Source: Saccoglossus kowalevskii (lineage: Eukaryota > Hemichordata > Enteropneusta > Harrimaniidae). From it: a DNA stretch of 38,538 nt. The DNA is taken from assembly GCF_000003605.2 (NCBI RefSeq), contig NW_003159088.1, positions 1 to 38,538 on the forward strand, in the 5' to 3' direction. A program made the translations under genes and the position numbers. The notes beneath the pieces are model-generated. The model did not search any database and was not told where the DNA came from. It worked only from the letters and a program-made list of their open reading frames with translations. Shown here in pieces: positions 11,936 to 23,016 of the stretch (its first letter is position 1; the number at the start of each line of letters is the position of its first letter).

Positions 11936-13703
11936 AGTGAATACATAGGTGGCTAAGCTTCTAAATTTACACAGTGAGCCGAGTACTGTTGTACAAAGTG
12001 ACATTAATACATAGGTGGCTAAGCTTCTAAATTTACACCGTGAGCCAAGTACTGTAGTACAAAGTGACATTAATACACATGTGGCTAAGCCTCTAAAATT
12101 ACAGCGTGAGCCAAGTACTGTAGTACAAAGTGACAATAATACATAGGTGGCTAAGCTTCTAAATTTACACAGTGAGCCGAGTACTGTTGTACAAAGTGAC
12201 ATTAATACATAGGTGGCTAAGCTTCTAAATTTACACCGTGAGCCATGTACTGTTGTACAAAGTGACATTAATACATAGGTGGCTAAACCTCTAAATTTAC
12301 ACCGTGAGCCAAGTACTCTAGTACAAAGTGACATTTATACATGAGTGGCTAAACCCCTAAATTTACACCGTTAGCCAAGTAGTGTAGTACAAAGTGACAT
12401 TAATACATAGGTGGCTAAACCCCTAAATTTTCACCGTTAGCCAAGTACTGTAGTACAAAGTGACATTAATACATAGGTGGCTAAGCCTCTAAATTTACAC
12501 CGTGAGCCAAGTACTGTAGTACAAAGTGACGTTAATACATGAGTAGCTAAGCCTCTAAATTTACAGCGTGAGCCAAGTACTGTAGTACACAGTGACGTTA
12601 ATACATCGGTGGCTTAGCCTCTATATTTACAGCGTGAGCCAAGTACTGTACAAAGTGATGTTAATACATAGGCGGCTATGCTTCTAAATTTACAGCGTGA
12701 GCCAAGTACTGCTGTACAATGTGACATTAATACATAGGTGGCTAAACCTCTAAATTTACACCGTGAGCCAAGTACTGTAGTACAAAGTGACGTTAATACA
12801 TGAGTAGCTAAGCCTCTAAATTTACAGCGTGAGCCAAGTACTGTAGTACACAGTGACGTTAATACATAGGTGGCTAAGCTTCTAAATTTACACAGTGAGC
12901 CGAGTACTGTTGTACAAAGTGACATTAATACATAGGTGGCTAAGCTTCAAAATTTACACCGTGAGCCATGTACTGTTGTACAAAGTGACATTAATACATA
13001 GGTGGCTAAACCTCTAAATTTACACCGTGAGCCAAGTACTCTAGTACAAAGTGACATTAATACATAGGTGGCTAAGCTTCTAAATTTACACCGTGAGCCG
13101 AGTACTGTTGTACAAAGTGACAATAATACATAGGTGGCTGAGCCTCTAAATTTACATAGTGAGCCAAGTACTGTAGAACAAACTGACATTAATACATAGG
13201 TGGCTAAGCCTCTAAATTTACACCGTGAGCCGAGTACTGTAGTTCAAAGTGACATTAATACATAAGTGGCTAAACCCCTAAATTTACACCGTTAGCCAAG
13301 TAGTGTACAAAGTGACATTAATACATAGGTGGCTAAACCTCTAAATTTACACCGTGGACCAAGTACTGTAGTACAAAGTGTCATTAATACATAAGTGGCT
13401 AAACCTCTAAATTTACACCATGAGCCGAGTACAGTAGAACAAAGTGTCATTAATACATAGGTGGCTAAGCCCCTAAATTTACACCGTTAGCCAAGTAGTG
13501 TACAAAGTGACATTAATACATAGGTGGCTAAGCCTCTAAATTTACACAGTGAGCCGAGTACTGTTGTACAAAGTGACATTAATACATAGGTGGCTAAGCC
13601 TCTAAATTTACACCGTTAGCCAAGTACTGTAGTACAAAATGACGTTAATACATCGGTGGCTTAGCCTCTAAATTTACAGCGTGAGCCAAGTACTGTAGTA
13701 CAA
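11936..13703 (+). repeat. 27-monomer higher-order unit, 1,768 bp
   Basis: The unit runs from one 61-bp monomer to the next. With one 5-bp and three 3-bp losses, 1768 bp is exactly 27 monomers. The first 395 bp (11,936-12,330) recur at 13,704-14,098, so a second unit begins and is then cut off by other sequence. The segment at 20,941-22,507 reads as a permuted copy of the same unit: it follows 13,195-14,098, then switches to 12,330-12,990. That is what one expects from a tandemly repeated 27-monomer unit. Confidence 0.85.
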
Positions 13704-14840
13704 AGTGAATACATAGGTGGCTAAGCTTCTAAATTTACACAGTGAGCCGAGTACTGTTGTACAAAGTGACATTAATACATAGGTGGCTAAGCTTCTAAAT
13801 TTACACCGTGAGCCAAGTACTGTAGTACAAAGTGACATTAATACACATGTGGCTAAGCCTCTAAAATTACAGCGTGAGCCAAGTACTGTAGTACAAAGTG
13901 ACAATAATACATAGGTGGCTAAGCTTCTAAATTTACACAGTGAGCCGAGTACTGTTGTACAAAGTGACATTAATACATAGGTGGCTAAGCTTCTAAATTT
14001 ACACCGTGAGCCATGTACTGTTGTACAAAGTGACATTAATACATAGGTGGCTAAACCTCTAAATTTACACCGTGAGCCAAGTACTCTAGTACAAAGTGAC
14101 ATTAATACATAGGTGGCTAAGCTTCTAAATTTACACCGTGAGCCGAGTACTGTTGTACAAAGTGACAATAATACATAGGTGGCTGAGCCTCTAAATTTAC
14201 ATAGTGAGCCAAGTACTGTAGAACAAACTGACATTAATACATAGGTGGCTAAGCCTCTAAATTTACACCGTGAGCCGAGTACTGTAGTGCAAAGTGACAT
14301 TAATACATAGGTGGCTAAACCTCTAAATTTACAATTTGGGCCAAGTACTGTAGTACAAAGTGACATTAATACATAGGTGGCTAAGCCTCTCAATTTACAC
14401 CGTGAGCTAAGTACTGTAGTACAAAGTGACGTTAATACATAGGTGGCTAGGCCTTTAAATTTACACCGTGAGCCAAGTACTGTAGTACAATGTGACATTA
14501 ATACATAGGTGGCTAAGCCTCTAAATTTACACCGTGAGCCAAGTACTGTAGTACAAAGTGTCATTAATACATAGGTGGCTAAGCCTCTAAATTTACACCG
14601 TGAGCCAAGTACTGTTGTACAATGTGACATTAATACATAGGTGGCTAAGCCTCTAAATTTACAGCGTGAGCCAAGTACATGTACTCTAGTACAAAGTGTC
14701 ATTAATACATATGTGGCTAAGCCTCTAAATTTACACCGTGAGCCAAGTACTGTTGTACAAACTGACGTTAATACATAGGTGGCTAAACCTCTAAATTTAC
14801 ACCGTGAGCCAAGTACTGTAGTACAATGTGACATTAATAC
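12168..14840 (+). repeat. Large block B, copy 2 (about 2.67 kb)
   Basis: This is the partner of 6,055-8,727 at offset 6113. Its first half overlaps the 27-monomer unit. It shares TTCAAAATTTAC (about 12,949) with 22,456, so it is closer to the third copy than copy 1 is. The match ends near 14,840, where copy 1 has ATACTTAGG and this copy has ATACATAGG followed by the one-base deletion AAGCTATAAA. Confidence 0.87.
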
Positions 14841-15240
14841 ATAGGTGGCTAAGCTATAAATTTACAGCGTGAGCCAAGTACATGTACTGTAGTACAATGT
14901 GACATTAATACATAGGTGGCTAGGCCTCTAAATTTACACCGTGAGCCAAGTACTGTAGTACAAAGTGACATTAATACATAGGTGGCTAAGCCTTTAAATT
15001 TACACCGTGAGCCGAGTACTGTTGTACAAAGTGTCATTAATACATAGGTGGCTAAGCCTCTAAATTTACACCATGAGCCAAGTACTGTAGTACAAAGTGA
15101 CATTAATACATAGGTGGCTAAGCCTCTAAATTTACACAGTGAGCCGAGTACTGTTGTACAAAGTGACAATAATACATAGGTGGCTGAGCCTCTAAATTTA
15201 CACCGTGAGACAAGTACTGTAGTACAAAGTGACATTAATA
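14841..15240 (+). repeat. Transitional monomers
   Basis: About six monomers, including a one-base deletion (about 14,854) and an unusual GTACATGTAC copy followed by TGTAG and CAATGTG. GCCTTTAAA and GTGAGACAAG variants link it to the right domain (compare 22,600 and 36,240). No gene. Confidence 0.75.
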
Positions 15241-16090
15241 CATTGGTGGCTAAGCCTCTAAATTTACACCGTGAGCCGAGTACTGTTGTACAAAGTGTCA
15301 ATAATACATAAGTGGTTAAGCCACTAAATCTACAGCGTGAGCCAAGTACTGTACAAAGTGACGTCGACGTTAATACATCCGTGGCTAAGCCTTTAAATTT
15401 ACACCGTGAGCCAATTACTGTTGTACAAAGTGACATTAATACATAGGTGGCTAAGCCTCTAAATCTACAGCGTGAGCCAAATACTGTAGTACAAAGTGGC
15501 ATTAATACATAGGTGGCTAAGCCTCTAAATTTACACTATGAGCCAAGTACTGTTGTACAAAGTGACATTAATACATAGGTGGCTAAGCCTCTAAATTTAC
15601 ACCGTGGGCCAAGTACTGTAGTACAAAGTGACATTAATACATAGGTGGCTAAGTCTCTAAATTTACACCGTGAGCCGAGTACTGTAGTACAAAGTGACAT
15701 TAATACATAGGTGGCTAAACCTCTAAATTTACACCGTGAGCCAAGTACTGTAGTACAAAGTGACATTAATACATATGTGGCTAAGCCTCTAAATTTACAC
15801 CGTGAGCCGAGTACTGTTGTACAAAGTGACATTAATACATAGGTGGCTACACCTCTAAATTTACACCGTGAGCCAAGTACTGTAGTACAAAGTGACCTTA
15901 ATACATAGGTGGCTAGGCCTCTAAATTTACACCGTGAGCCAAGTACTGTAGTACAATGTGACATTAATACATAGGTGGCTAAGCCTCTAAATTTACAGCG
16001 TGAGCCAAGTACATGTACTCTAGTACAAAGTGACATTAATACATAGGTGGCTAAACCTCTAAATTTACACCGTGAGCCAAGTACTCTAGT
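15241..16090 (+). repeat. Right-type island inside the left domain
   Basis: The order of variants follows the right-domain cassette: AGTGTCAATAATACATAAG, AATCTACAGCG with the 69-bp SalI monomer (15,360), CATCCGTGG, CCAAATACTG with GTGGCATT, ACACTATGAG, GTGGGCC, AAGTCTCT, CATATGTGG, CTACACCT, GACCTTAAT, TAGGCC/CAATGTG and GTACATGTAC (16,009). The rare ACACTATGAG occurs elsewhere only near 32,784. It holds the only 69-bp monomer outside the right domain, 7.9 kb from the next. Edges are approximate. Confidence 0.8.
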
Positions 16091-16417
16091 ACAAAGTGAC
16101 ATTAATACATAGGTGGCTAAGCTTCTAAATTTACACCGTGAGCCATGTACTGTTGTACAAAGTGACATTAATACATAGGTGGCTAAGCTTCTAAATTTAC
16201 ACAGTGAGCCGAGTACTGTTGTACAAAGTGACATTAATACATAGGTGGCTAAACCTCTAAATTTACATCGTGAACCAAGTACTCTAGTACAAAGTGACAT
16301 TAATACATAGGTGGCTAAGCTTCTAAATTTACACCGTGAGCCATGTACTGTTGTACAAAGTGACATTAATACATAGGTGGCTAAACCTCTAAATTTACAC
16401 CGTGAGCCAAGTACTCT
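16091..16417 (+). repeat. Left-type monomers with AAGCTT
   Basis: About five monomers alternating AAGCTT/CATGTACTG and AAACCT/CTCTAG variants, like the runs at about 1440-1560 and 16,418 onward. No other feature. Confidence 0.8.
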
Positions 16418-17250
16418 AGTACAAAGTGACATTAATACATAGGTGGCTAAGCTTCTAAATTTACACCGTGAGCCAAGTACTGTTGTACAAAGTCACAATA
16501 ATACATAGGTGGCGGAGCCTCTAAATTTACATCGTGAGCCAAGTACTGTAGAACAAACTGACATTAATACATAGGTGGCTAAGCCTCTAAATTTACACCG
16601 TGAGCCGAGTACTGTAGTACAAAGTGACATTAATACATAGGTGGCTAAACCTCTAAATTTACACCTTGGGCCAAGTACTGTAGTACAAAGTGACATTAAT
16701 ACATAGGTGGCTAAGCCTCTCAATTTACACCGTGAGCCAAGTACTGTAGTACAAAGTGACGTTAATACATAGGTGGCTAGGCCTTTAAATTTACACCGTG
16801 AGCCAAGTACTGTAGTACAATGTGACATTAATACATAGGTGGCTAAGCCTCTAAATTTACACCGTGAGCCAAGTACTGTAGTACAAAGTGTCATTAATAC
16901 ATAGGTGGCTAAGCCTCTAAATTTACACCGTGAGCCAAGTACTGTTGTAAAAAGTGACCTTAATACATAGGTGGCTAAGCCTCTAAATTTACAGCGTGAG
17001 CCAAGTACATGTACTCTAGTACAAAGTGTCATTAATACATATGTGGCTAAGCCTCTAAATTTACACCGTGAGCCAAGTACTGTTGTACAAACTGACGTTA
17101 ATACATAGGTGGCTAAACCTCTAAATTTACACCGTGAGCCAAGTACTGTAGTACAATGTGACATTAATACTTAGGTGGCTACACCTCTAAACTTACACCG
17201 TGAGCCAAGTACTGTAATACAAAGTGACATTAATACATACTTTTAGGTAG
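16418..17250 (+). repeat. Copy of 7,975-8,807, ending in a CTTTTA monomer
   Basis: Constant offset of 8443 bp to 7,975-8,807, including the unusual TTGGGCC monomer (ACACCTTGGG here, ACAATTTGGG there), ATACTTAGG, CTAAACTTAC and CTGTAATAC, and the CTTTTA marker (17,239 against 8796). After it this copy lacks one monomer, and the match goes on at offset 8377 to about 17,690. It has GTGGCGGAGCC near 16,510 and GTAAAAAGTG near 16,946 as private changes. Confidence 0.85.
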
Positions 17251-18770
17251 CTAAGCCTCTAAATTTACACCGTGGGCCAAGTACTGTAGTACAAAGTGAC
17301 ATTAATACATAGGTGGCTAAGCCTCTAAATTTACACCGTGAGCCAAGCACTGTAGTACAAAGTGACGTTAATACACAGGTGGCTAGGCCTCTAAATTTAC
17401 ACCGTGAGCCAAGTACTGTAGTACAATGTGACATTAATACATAGGTGGCTAAGCCTCTAAATTTACAGCGTGAGCCAAGTACATGGACTCTAGTACAAAG
17501 TGACATTCGTACATAGGTGGCTAAACCTCTAAATTTACACCGTGAGCCAAGTACTCTAGTACAAAGTGACATTAATACATAGGTGGCTAAGCTTCTAAAT
17601 TTACACCGTGAGCCATGTACTGTTGTACAAAGTGACATTAATACATAGGTGGCTAAGCTTCTAAATTTACACAGTGAGCCGAGTACTGTTGTACAAAGTG
17701 ACAATAATATATAGGTGGCTGAGCCTCTAAATTTACATCGTGGGCCAAGTACTGTAGTACAAAGTGACATTAATACATAGGTGGCTAAGCCTCTAAATTT
17801 ACACCGTGAGCCAAGCACTGTTGTACAAAGTGACGTTAATACACAGGTGGCTAGGCCTCTAAATTTACACCGTGAGCCAAGTACTGTAGTACAATGTGAC
17901 ATTAATACATAGGTTGCTAAGCCTCTAAATTTACAGCGTGAGCCAAGTACATGTACTCTAGTACAAAGTGACATTAGTACATAGGTGGCTAAACCTCTAA
18001 ATTTACACCGTGAGCCAAGTACTCTAGTACAAAGTGACATTAATACATAGGTGGCTAAGCTTCTAAATTTACACCGTGAGCCATGTACTGTTGTACAAAG
18101 TGACATTAATACATAGGTGGCTAAGCTTCTAAATTTACACAGTGAGCCGAGTACTGTTGTACAAAGTGACAATAATACATAGGTGGCTGAGCCTCTAAAT
18201 TTACATCGTGAGCCAAGTACTGTAGAACAAACTGACATTAATACATAGGTGGCTAAGCCTCTAAATTTACACCGTGAGCCGAGTACTGTAGTGCAAAATA
18301 ACATTAATACACAGGTGGCTAAGCCTCTAACTTTACACCGTGAGCCAAGTACTGTAGTACAAAGTGACATTAATACATAGGTGGCTAAACCTCTAAATTT
18401 ACACCGTGAGCCAAGTACTGTTGTACAAAGTGAGGTTAATACATAGGTGGCTAAGCTTCTAAATTTACACCGTGAGCCAAGTACTGTAGTACAAAGTGAC
18501 ATTAATACATGAGTGGCTAAACCCCTAAATTTACAGCGTGACCCAAGTACTGTAGTACAAAGTGACATTAATACATAGGTGGCTAAACCTCTAAATTTAC
18601 ACCGTGGGCCAAGTACTGTAGTACAAAGTGACATTAATACATAGGTGGCTAAGCCTCTCAATTTACACCGTGAGCCAAGTACTGTAGTACAAAGTGACGT
18701 TAATACATAGGTGGCTAGGCCTCTAAATTTACACCGTGAGCCAAGTACTGTAGTACAAAGTGACATTAAT
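17251..18770 (+). repeat. Distant copy of left units 1 and 2
   Basis: Positions 17,256-18,416 match 1160-2320 (offset 16,096) and 17,716-18,758 match 3030-4072 (offset 14,686), so the segment reads as unit-1 type first and unit-2 type later. It includes AATATATAGG, the GTGCAAAATAAC monomer, TAACTTTACACC and AAAGTGAGGTTAAT. The GTACATGTAC palindrome at 17,483 is mutated and another sits at 17,948. Most of it lies in a 551-codon minus-strand frame. Confidence 0.87.
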
Positions 18771-20940
18771 ACATGAGTGGCTAAACCCCTAAAGTTACAG
18801 CGTGACCCAAGTACTGTAGTACAAAGTGACATTAATACATAGGTGGCTAAACCTCTAAATTTACACCGTGGGCCAAGTACTGTAGTACAAAGTGACATTA
18901 ATACATAGGTGGCTAAGCCTCCTCAATTTACACCGTGAGCCAAGTACTGTAGTACAAAGTGACATTAATACATGAGTGGCTAAGCCTCTACATTTACAGC
19001 GTGAGCCAAGTACTGTAGTACAAAGTGACAATAATACATAGGTGGCTAAGCCTCTAAATTTACACCGAGAGCCAAGTACTGTTGTACAAAGTGAGGTTAA
19101 TACATAGGTGGCTAAGCCTCTAAATTTACACCGTGAGCCGAGTACTGTAGTACAAAGTGACATTAATACATGAGTGGCTAAACCCCTAAATTTACACCGT
19201 TAGCCAAGTAGTGTAGTACAAAGTGACATTAATACATAGGTGGCTAAACCCCTAAATTTTCACCGTTAGCCAAGTACTGTAGTACAAAGTGACATTAATA
19301 CATAGGTGGCTAAGCCTCTAAATTTACACCGTGAGCCAAGTACTGTAATACAAAGTGACATTAATACATGAGTAGCTAAGCCTCTAAATTTACAGCGTGA
19401 GCCAAGTACTGTAGTACACAGTGACGTTAATATATCGGTGGCTTAGCCTCTATATTTACAGCGTGAGCCAAGTACTGTACAAAGTAATGTTAATACATAG
19501 GCTCCTATGCTTCTAAATTTACTCCGTGAGCCAAGTACTGTTGTACAAAGTGACATTAATACATAGGTGGCTAAACCTCTAAATTTACAGCGTGAGCCAA
19601 GTACTGTAGTACAAAGTGACATTAATACACAGGTGGCTAAGCCTCTAAAATTACAGCGTGAGCCAAGTACTGTAGTACAAAGTGACGTTAATACATCGGT
19701 GGCTTAGCCTCTAAATTTACAGCGTGAGCCAAGTACTGTACAAGTGATGTTAATACATAGGCGGCTATGCTTCTAAATTTACAGCGTGAGCCAATTACTG
19801 TTGTACAAAGTGACATTAATACATAGGTGGCTAAACCTCTAAATTTACAGCGTGAGCCAAGTACTGTAGTACAAAGTGACATTAATACATACGTGGCTAA
19901 GCCTCTAAATTTACAGCGTGAGCCAAGTACTGTAGTACAAAGTGACAATAATACATAGGTGGCTAAGCCTCTAAATTTACACCGTGAGCCAAGTACTGTT
20001 GTACAAAGTGAGGTTAATACATAGGTGGCTAAGCCTCTAAATTTACAACGTGAGCCGAGTACTGTAGTACAAAGTGACATTAATACATGAGTGGCTAAAC
20101 CCCTAAATTTACACCGTTAGCCAAGTAGTGTAGTACAAAGTGACATTAATACATAGGTGGCTAAACCTCTAAATTTACACCGTGGGCCAAGTACTGTAGT
20201 ACAAAGTGACAATAATACATCGGTGGCTTAGCCTCTAAATTTACAGCGTGAGCCAAGTACTGTACAAAGTGATGTTAATACATAGGCGGCTATGCTTCTA
20301 AATTTACAGCGTGAGCCAAGTACTGTTGTACAAAGTGACATTAATACATAGGTGGCTAAACCTCTAAATTTACAGCGTGAGCCAAGTACTGTAGTACAAA
20401 GTGACATTAATACATAGGTGGCTAAGCTTCTAAATTTACAGCGTGAGCCAAGTACTGTAGTACAAAGTGACATTAATACATAGGTGGCTAAGCCTCTAAA
20501 TTTACACCGTGAGCCAAGTACTGTAGTACAAAGTGACGTTAATACATGAGTAGCTAAGCCTCTAAATTTACAGCGTGAGCCAAGTACTGTAGTACACAGT
20601 GACGTTAATACATCGGTGGCTTAGCCTCTATATTTACAGCGTGAGCCAAGTACTGTACAAAGTGATGTTAATACATAGGCGGCTATGCTTCTAAATTTAC
20701 AGCGTGAGCCAAGTACTGCTGTACAATGTGACATTAATACATAGGTGGCTAAACCTCTAAATTTACAGCGTGAGCCAAGTACTGTAGTACAAAGTGACAT
20801 TAATACACAGGCGGCTAAGCCTCTAAAATTACAGCGTGAGCCAAGTACTGTAGTACAAAGTGACAACAATACATAGGTGGCTAAGCCTCTAAATTTACAC
20901 CGAGAACCAAATACTGTTGTACAAAGTGAGGTTAATACAT
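18771..20940 (+). repeat. Divergent region rich in 63-bp and stop-bearing monomers
   Basis: Thirty-odd monomers with many rare types: CATCGGTGGCTTAGCC followed by GTACTGTACAAAGTGATG and GGCGGCTATGC (about 19,434, 19,694, 20,219 and 20,612), CCGAGAGCC, GTGAGGTTAAT, and AAACCCCT/GTTAGCC. It has no GTACATGTAC, CTTTTA or 69-bp monomer. The runs starting at about 19,694 and 20,219 are internal near-repeats. No minus-strand frame exceeds about 130 codons. A plus-one indel at 18,921 and a minus-one at 19,741 also fall here. No gene. Confidence 0.83.
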
Positions 20941-22507
20941 AGGTGGCTAAGCCTCTAAATTTACACCGTGAGCCGAGTACTGTAGTTCAAAGTGACATTA
21001 ATACATAAGTGGCTAAACCCCTAAATTTACACCGTTAGCCAAGTAGTGTACAAAGTGACATTAATACATAGGTGGCTAAACCTCTAAATTTACACCGTGG
21101 ACCAAGTACTGTAGTACAAAGTGTCATTAATACATAAGTGGCTAAACCTCTAAATTTACACCATGAGCCGAGTACAGTAGAACAAAGTGTCATTAATACA
21201 TAGGTGGCTAAGCCCCTAAATTTACACCGTTAGCCAAGTAGTGTACAAAGTGACATTAATACATAGGTGGCTAAGCCTCTAAATTTACACAGTGAGCCGA
21301 GTACTGTTGTACAAAGTGACATTAATACATAGGTGGCTAAGCCTCTAAATTTACACCGTTAGCCAAGTACTGTAGTACAAAATGACGTTAATACATCGGT
21401 GGCTTAGCCTCTAAATTTACAGCGTGAGCCAAGTACTGTAGTACAAAGTGAATACATAGGTGGCTAAGCTTCTAAATTTACACAGTGAGCCGAGTACTGT
21501 TGTACAAAGTGACATTAATACATAGGTGGCTAAGCTTCTAAATTTACACCGTGAGCCAAGTACTGTAGTACAAAGTGACATTAATACACATGTGGCTAAG
21601 CCTCTAAAATTACAGCGTGAGCCAAGTACTGTAGTACAAAGTGACAATAATACATAGGTGGCTAAGCTTCTAAATTTACACAGTGAGCCGAGTACTGTTG
21701 TACAAAGTGACATTAATACATAGGTGGCTAAGCTTCTAAATTTACACCGTGAGCCATGTACTGTTGTACAAAGTGACATTAATACATAGGTGGCTAAACC
21801 TCTAAATTTACACCGTGAGCCAAGTACTCTAGTACAAAGTGACATTAATACATGAGTGGCTAAACCCCTAAATTTACACCGTTAGCCAAGTAGTGTAGTA
21901 CAAAGTGACATTAATACATAGGTGGCTAAACCCCTAAATTTTCACCGTTAGCCAAGTACTGTAGTACAAAGTGACATTAATACATAGGTGGCTAAGCCTC
22001 TAAATTTACACCGTGAGCCAAGTACTGTAGTACAAAGTGACGTTAATACATGAGTAGCTAAGCCTCTAAATTTACAGCGTGAGCCAAGTACTGTAGTACA
22101 CAGTGACGTTAATACATCGGTGGCTTAGCCTCTATATTTACAGCGTGAGCCAAGTACTGTACAAAGTGATGTTAATACATAGGCGGCTATGCTTCTAAAT
22201 TTACAGCGTGAGCCAAGTACTGCTGTACAATGTGACATTAATACATAGGTGGCTAAACCTCTAAATTTACACCGTGAGCCAAGTACTGTAGTACAAAGTG
22301 ACGTTAATACATGAGTAGCTAAGCCTCTAAATTTACAGCGTGAGCCAAGTACTGTAGTACACAGTGACGTTAATACATAGGTGGCTAAGCTTCTAAATTT
22401 ACACAGTGAGCCGAGTACTGTTGTACAAAGTGACATTAATACATAGGTGGCTAAGCTTCAAAATTTACACCGTGAGCCATGTACTGTTGTACAAAGTGAC
22501 ATTAATA
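20941..22507 (+). repeat. Third copy of the 27-monomer unit (permuted, about 1.57 kb)
   Basis: The segment matches 13,198-14,098 at offset 7743 (7085-7985 at offset 13,856), including TGTAGTTCAAAG, GTGGACC, CCATGAGCCG with GTACAGTAGAAC, and the 61-bp marker (21,447). From about 21,840 it follows 12,330-12,990 at offset 9511, including TTCAAAATTTAC. The match stops at about 22,508 (ATTAATACGTAGG). It marks the right edge of the left domain. Confidence 0.87.
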
Positions 22508-23016
22508 CGTAGGTGGCTAAGCCTCTAAATTTACACAGTGAGTCGAGTACTGTTGTACAAAGTGACAATAATACATAGGTGGCTGAGCCTCTAAATTTAC
22601 ACCGTGAGACAAGTACTGTAGTACAAAGTGACATTAATACATAGGTGGCTAAGCCTCTAAATTTACACCGTGAGCCGAGTACTGTAGTGCAAAGTAACAT
22701 AAATACATAGGTGGATAAGCCTCTAAATTTACACCGTGAGCCGAGTACTGTAATACAAAGTGACATTAATACATAGGTGTCTAAGCTTCTAAATTTACAC
22801 CGTGAGCCGAGTACTGTAGTACAAAGTGACATTAATACATAGGTGGCTAAGCCTCTAAATTTACACCGTGAGCCAAGTACTGTTGTACAAAGTGACATTA
22901 ATACATAGGTGGCTAAGTCTCTAAATTTACACCGTGAGCCGAGTACTGTAGTACAAAGTGACATTAATACATAGGTGGCTAAACCTCTAAATTTACACCG
23001 TGAGCCAAGTACTGTA
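22508..23016 (+). repeat. Entry segment of the right domain, copied at about 36,145-36,620
   Basis: GTGAGTCGAG, GTGAGACAAG, GTAACATAAATAC, GTGGATAAGCC, TGTAATAC and GGTGTCTAAGC appear in the same order at offset 13,635 in the last right block. It ends at the GTAAGAAGTGCC monomer, the oldest-looking version of the right-block marker. Confidence 0.83.

Larger units (their letters stand above)
1077..17250 (+). repeat. 72-bp monomer class with CTTTTA insertion (9 copies, left domain only)
   Basis: Six bases (CTTTTA) are inserted between TACATA and GGTAGC. The 12-base block ACTTTTAGGTAG starts at 1077, 2553, 4893, 9732, 10404, 11010, 11550 and 17239; the copy at 8796 has GGTGG instead of GGTAG. 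None occurs in the remaining 21 kb. Spacings are 1476, 2340, 3903, 936, 672, 606, 540 and 5689 bp. The first two and the fourth to seventh equal 22, 35, 14, 10, 9 and 8 monomers once the known 6-bp insertions are counted. On the minus strand the insertion puts TAA into the otherwise open phase, which is why long frames end just after it. Confidence 0.93.
7591..21456 (+). repeat. 61-bp monomer class, 5-bp deletion (4 copies, lineage marker)
   Basis: GTGACATTAATACAT is shortened to GTGAATACAT. AGTGAATACA starts at 7591, 11936, 13704 and 21447. The deletion is not a multiple of 3, so it shifts the minus-strand phase. The exact spacings (6113 between the first and third, 1768 between the second and third, 7743 between the third and fourth) define the large duplications of the left domain: after correction for known length variants, 6113 bp is exactly 92 monomers and 1768 bp exactly 27. 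Confidence 0.93.
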
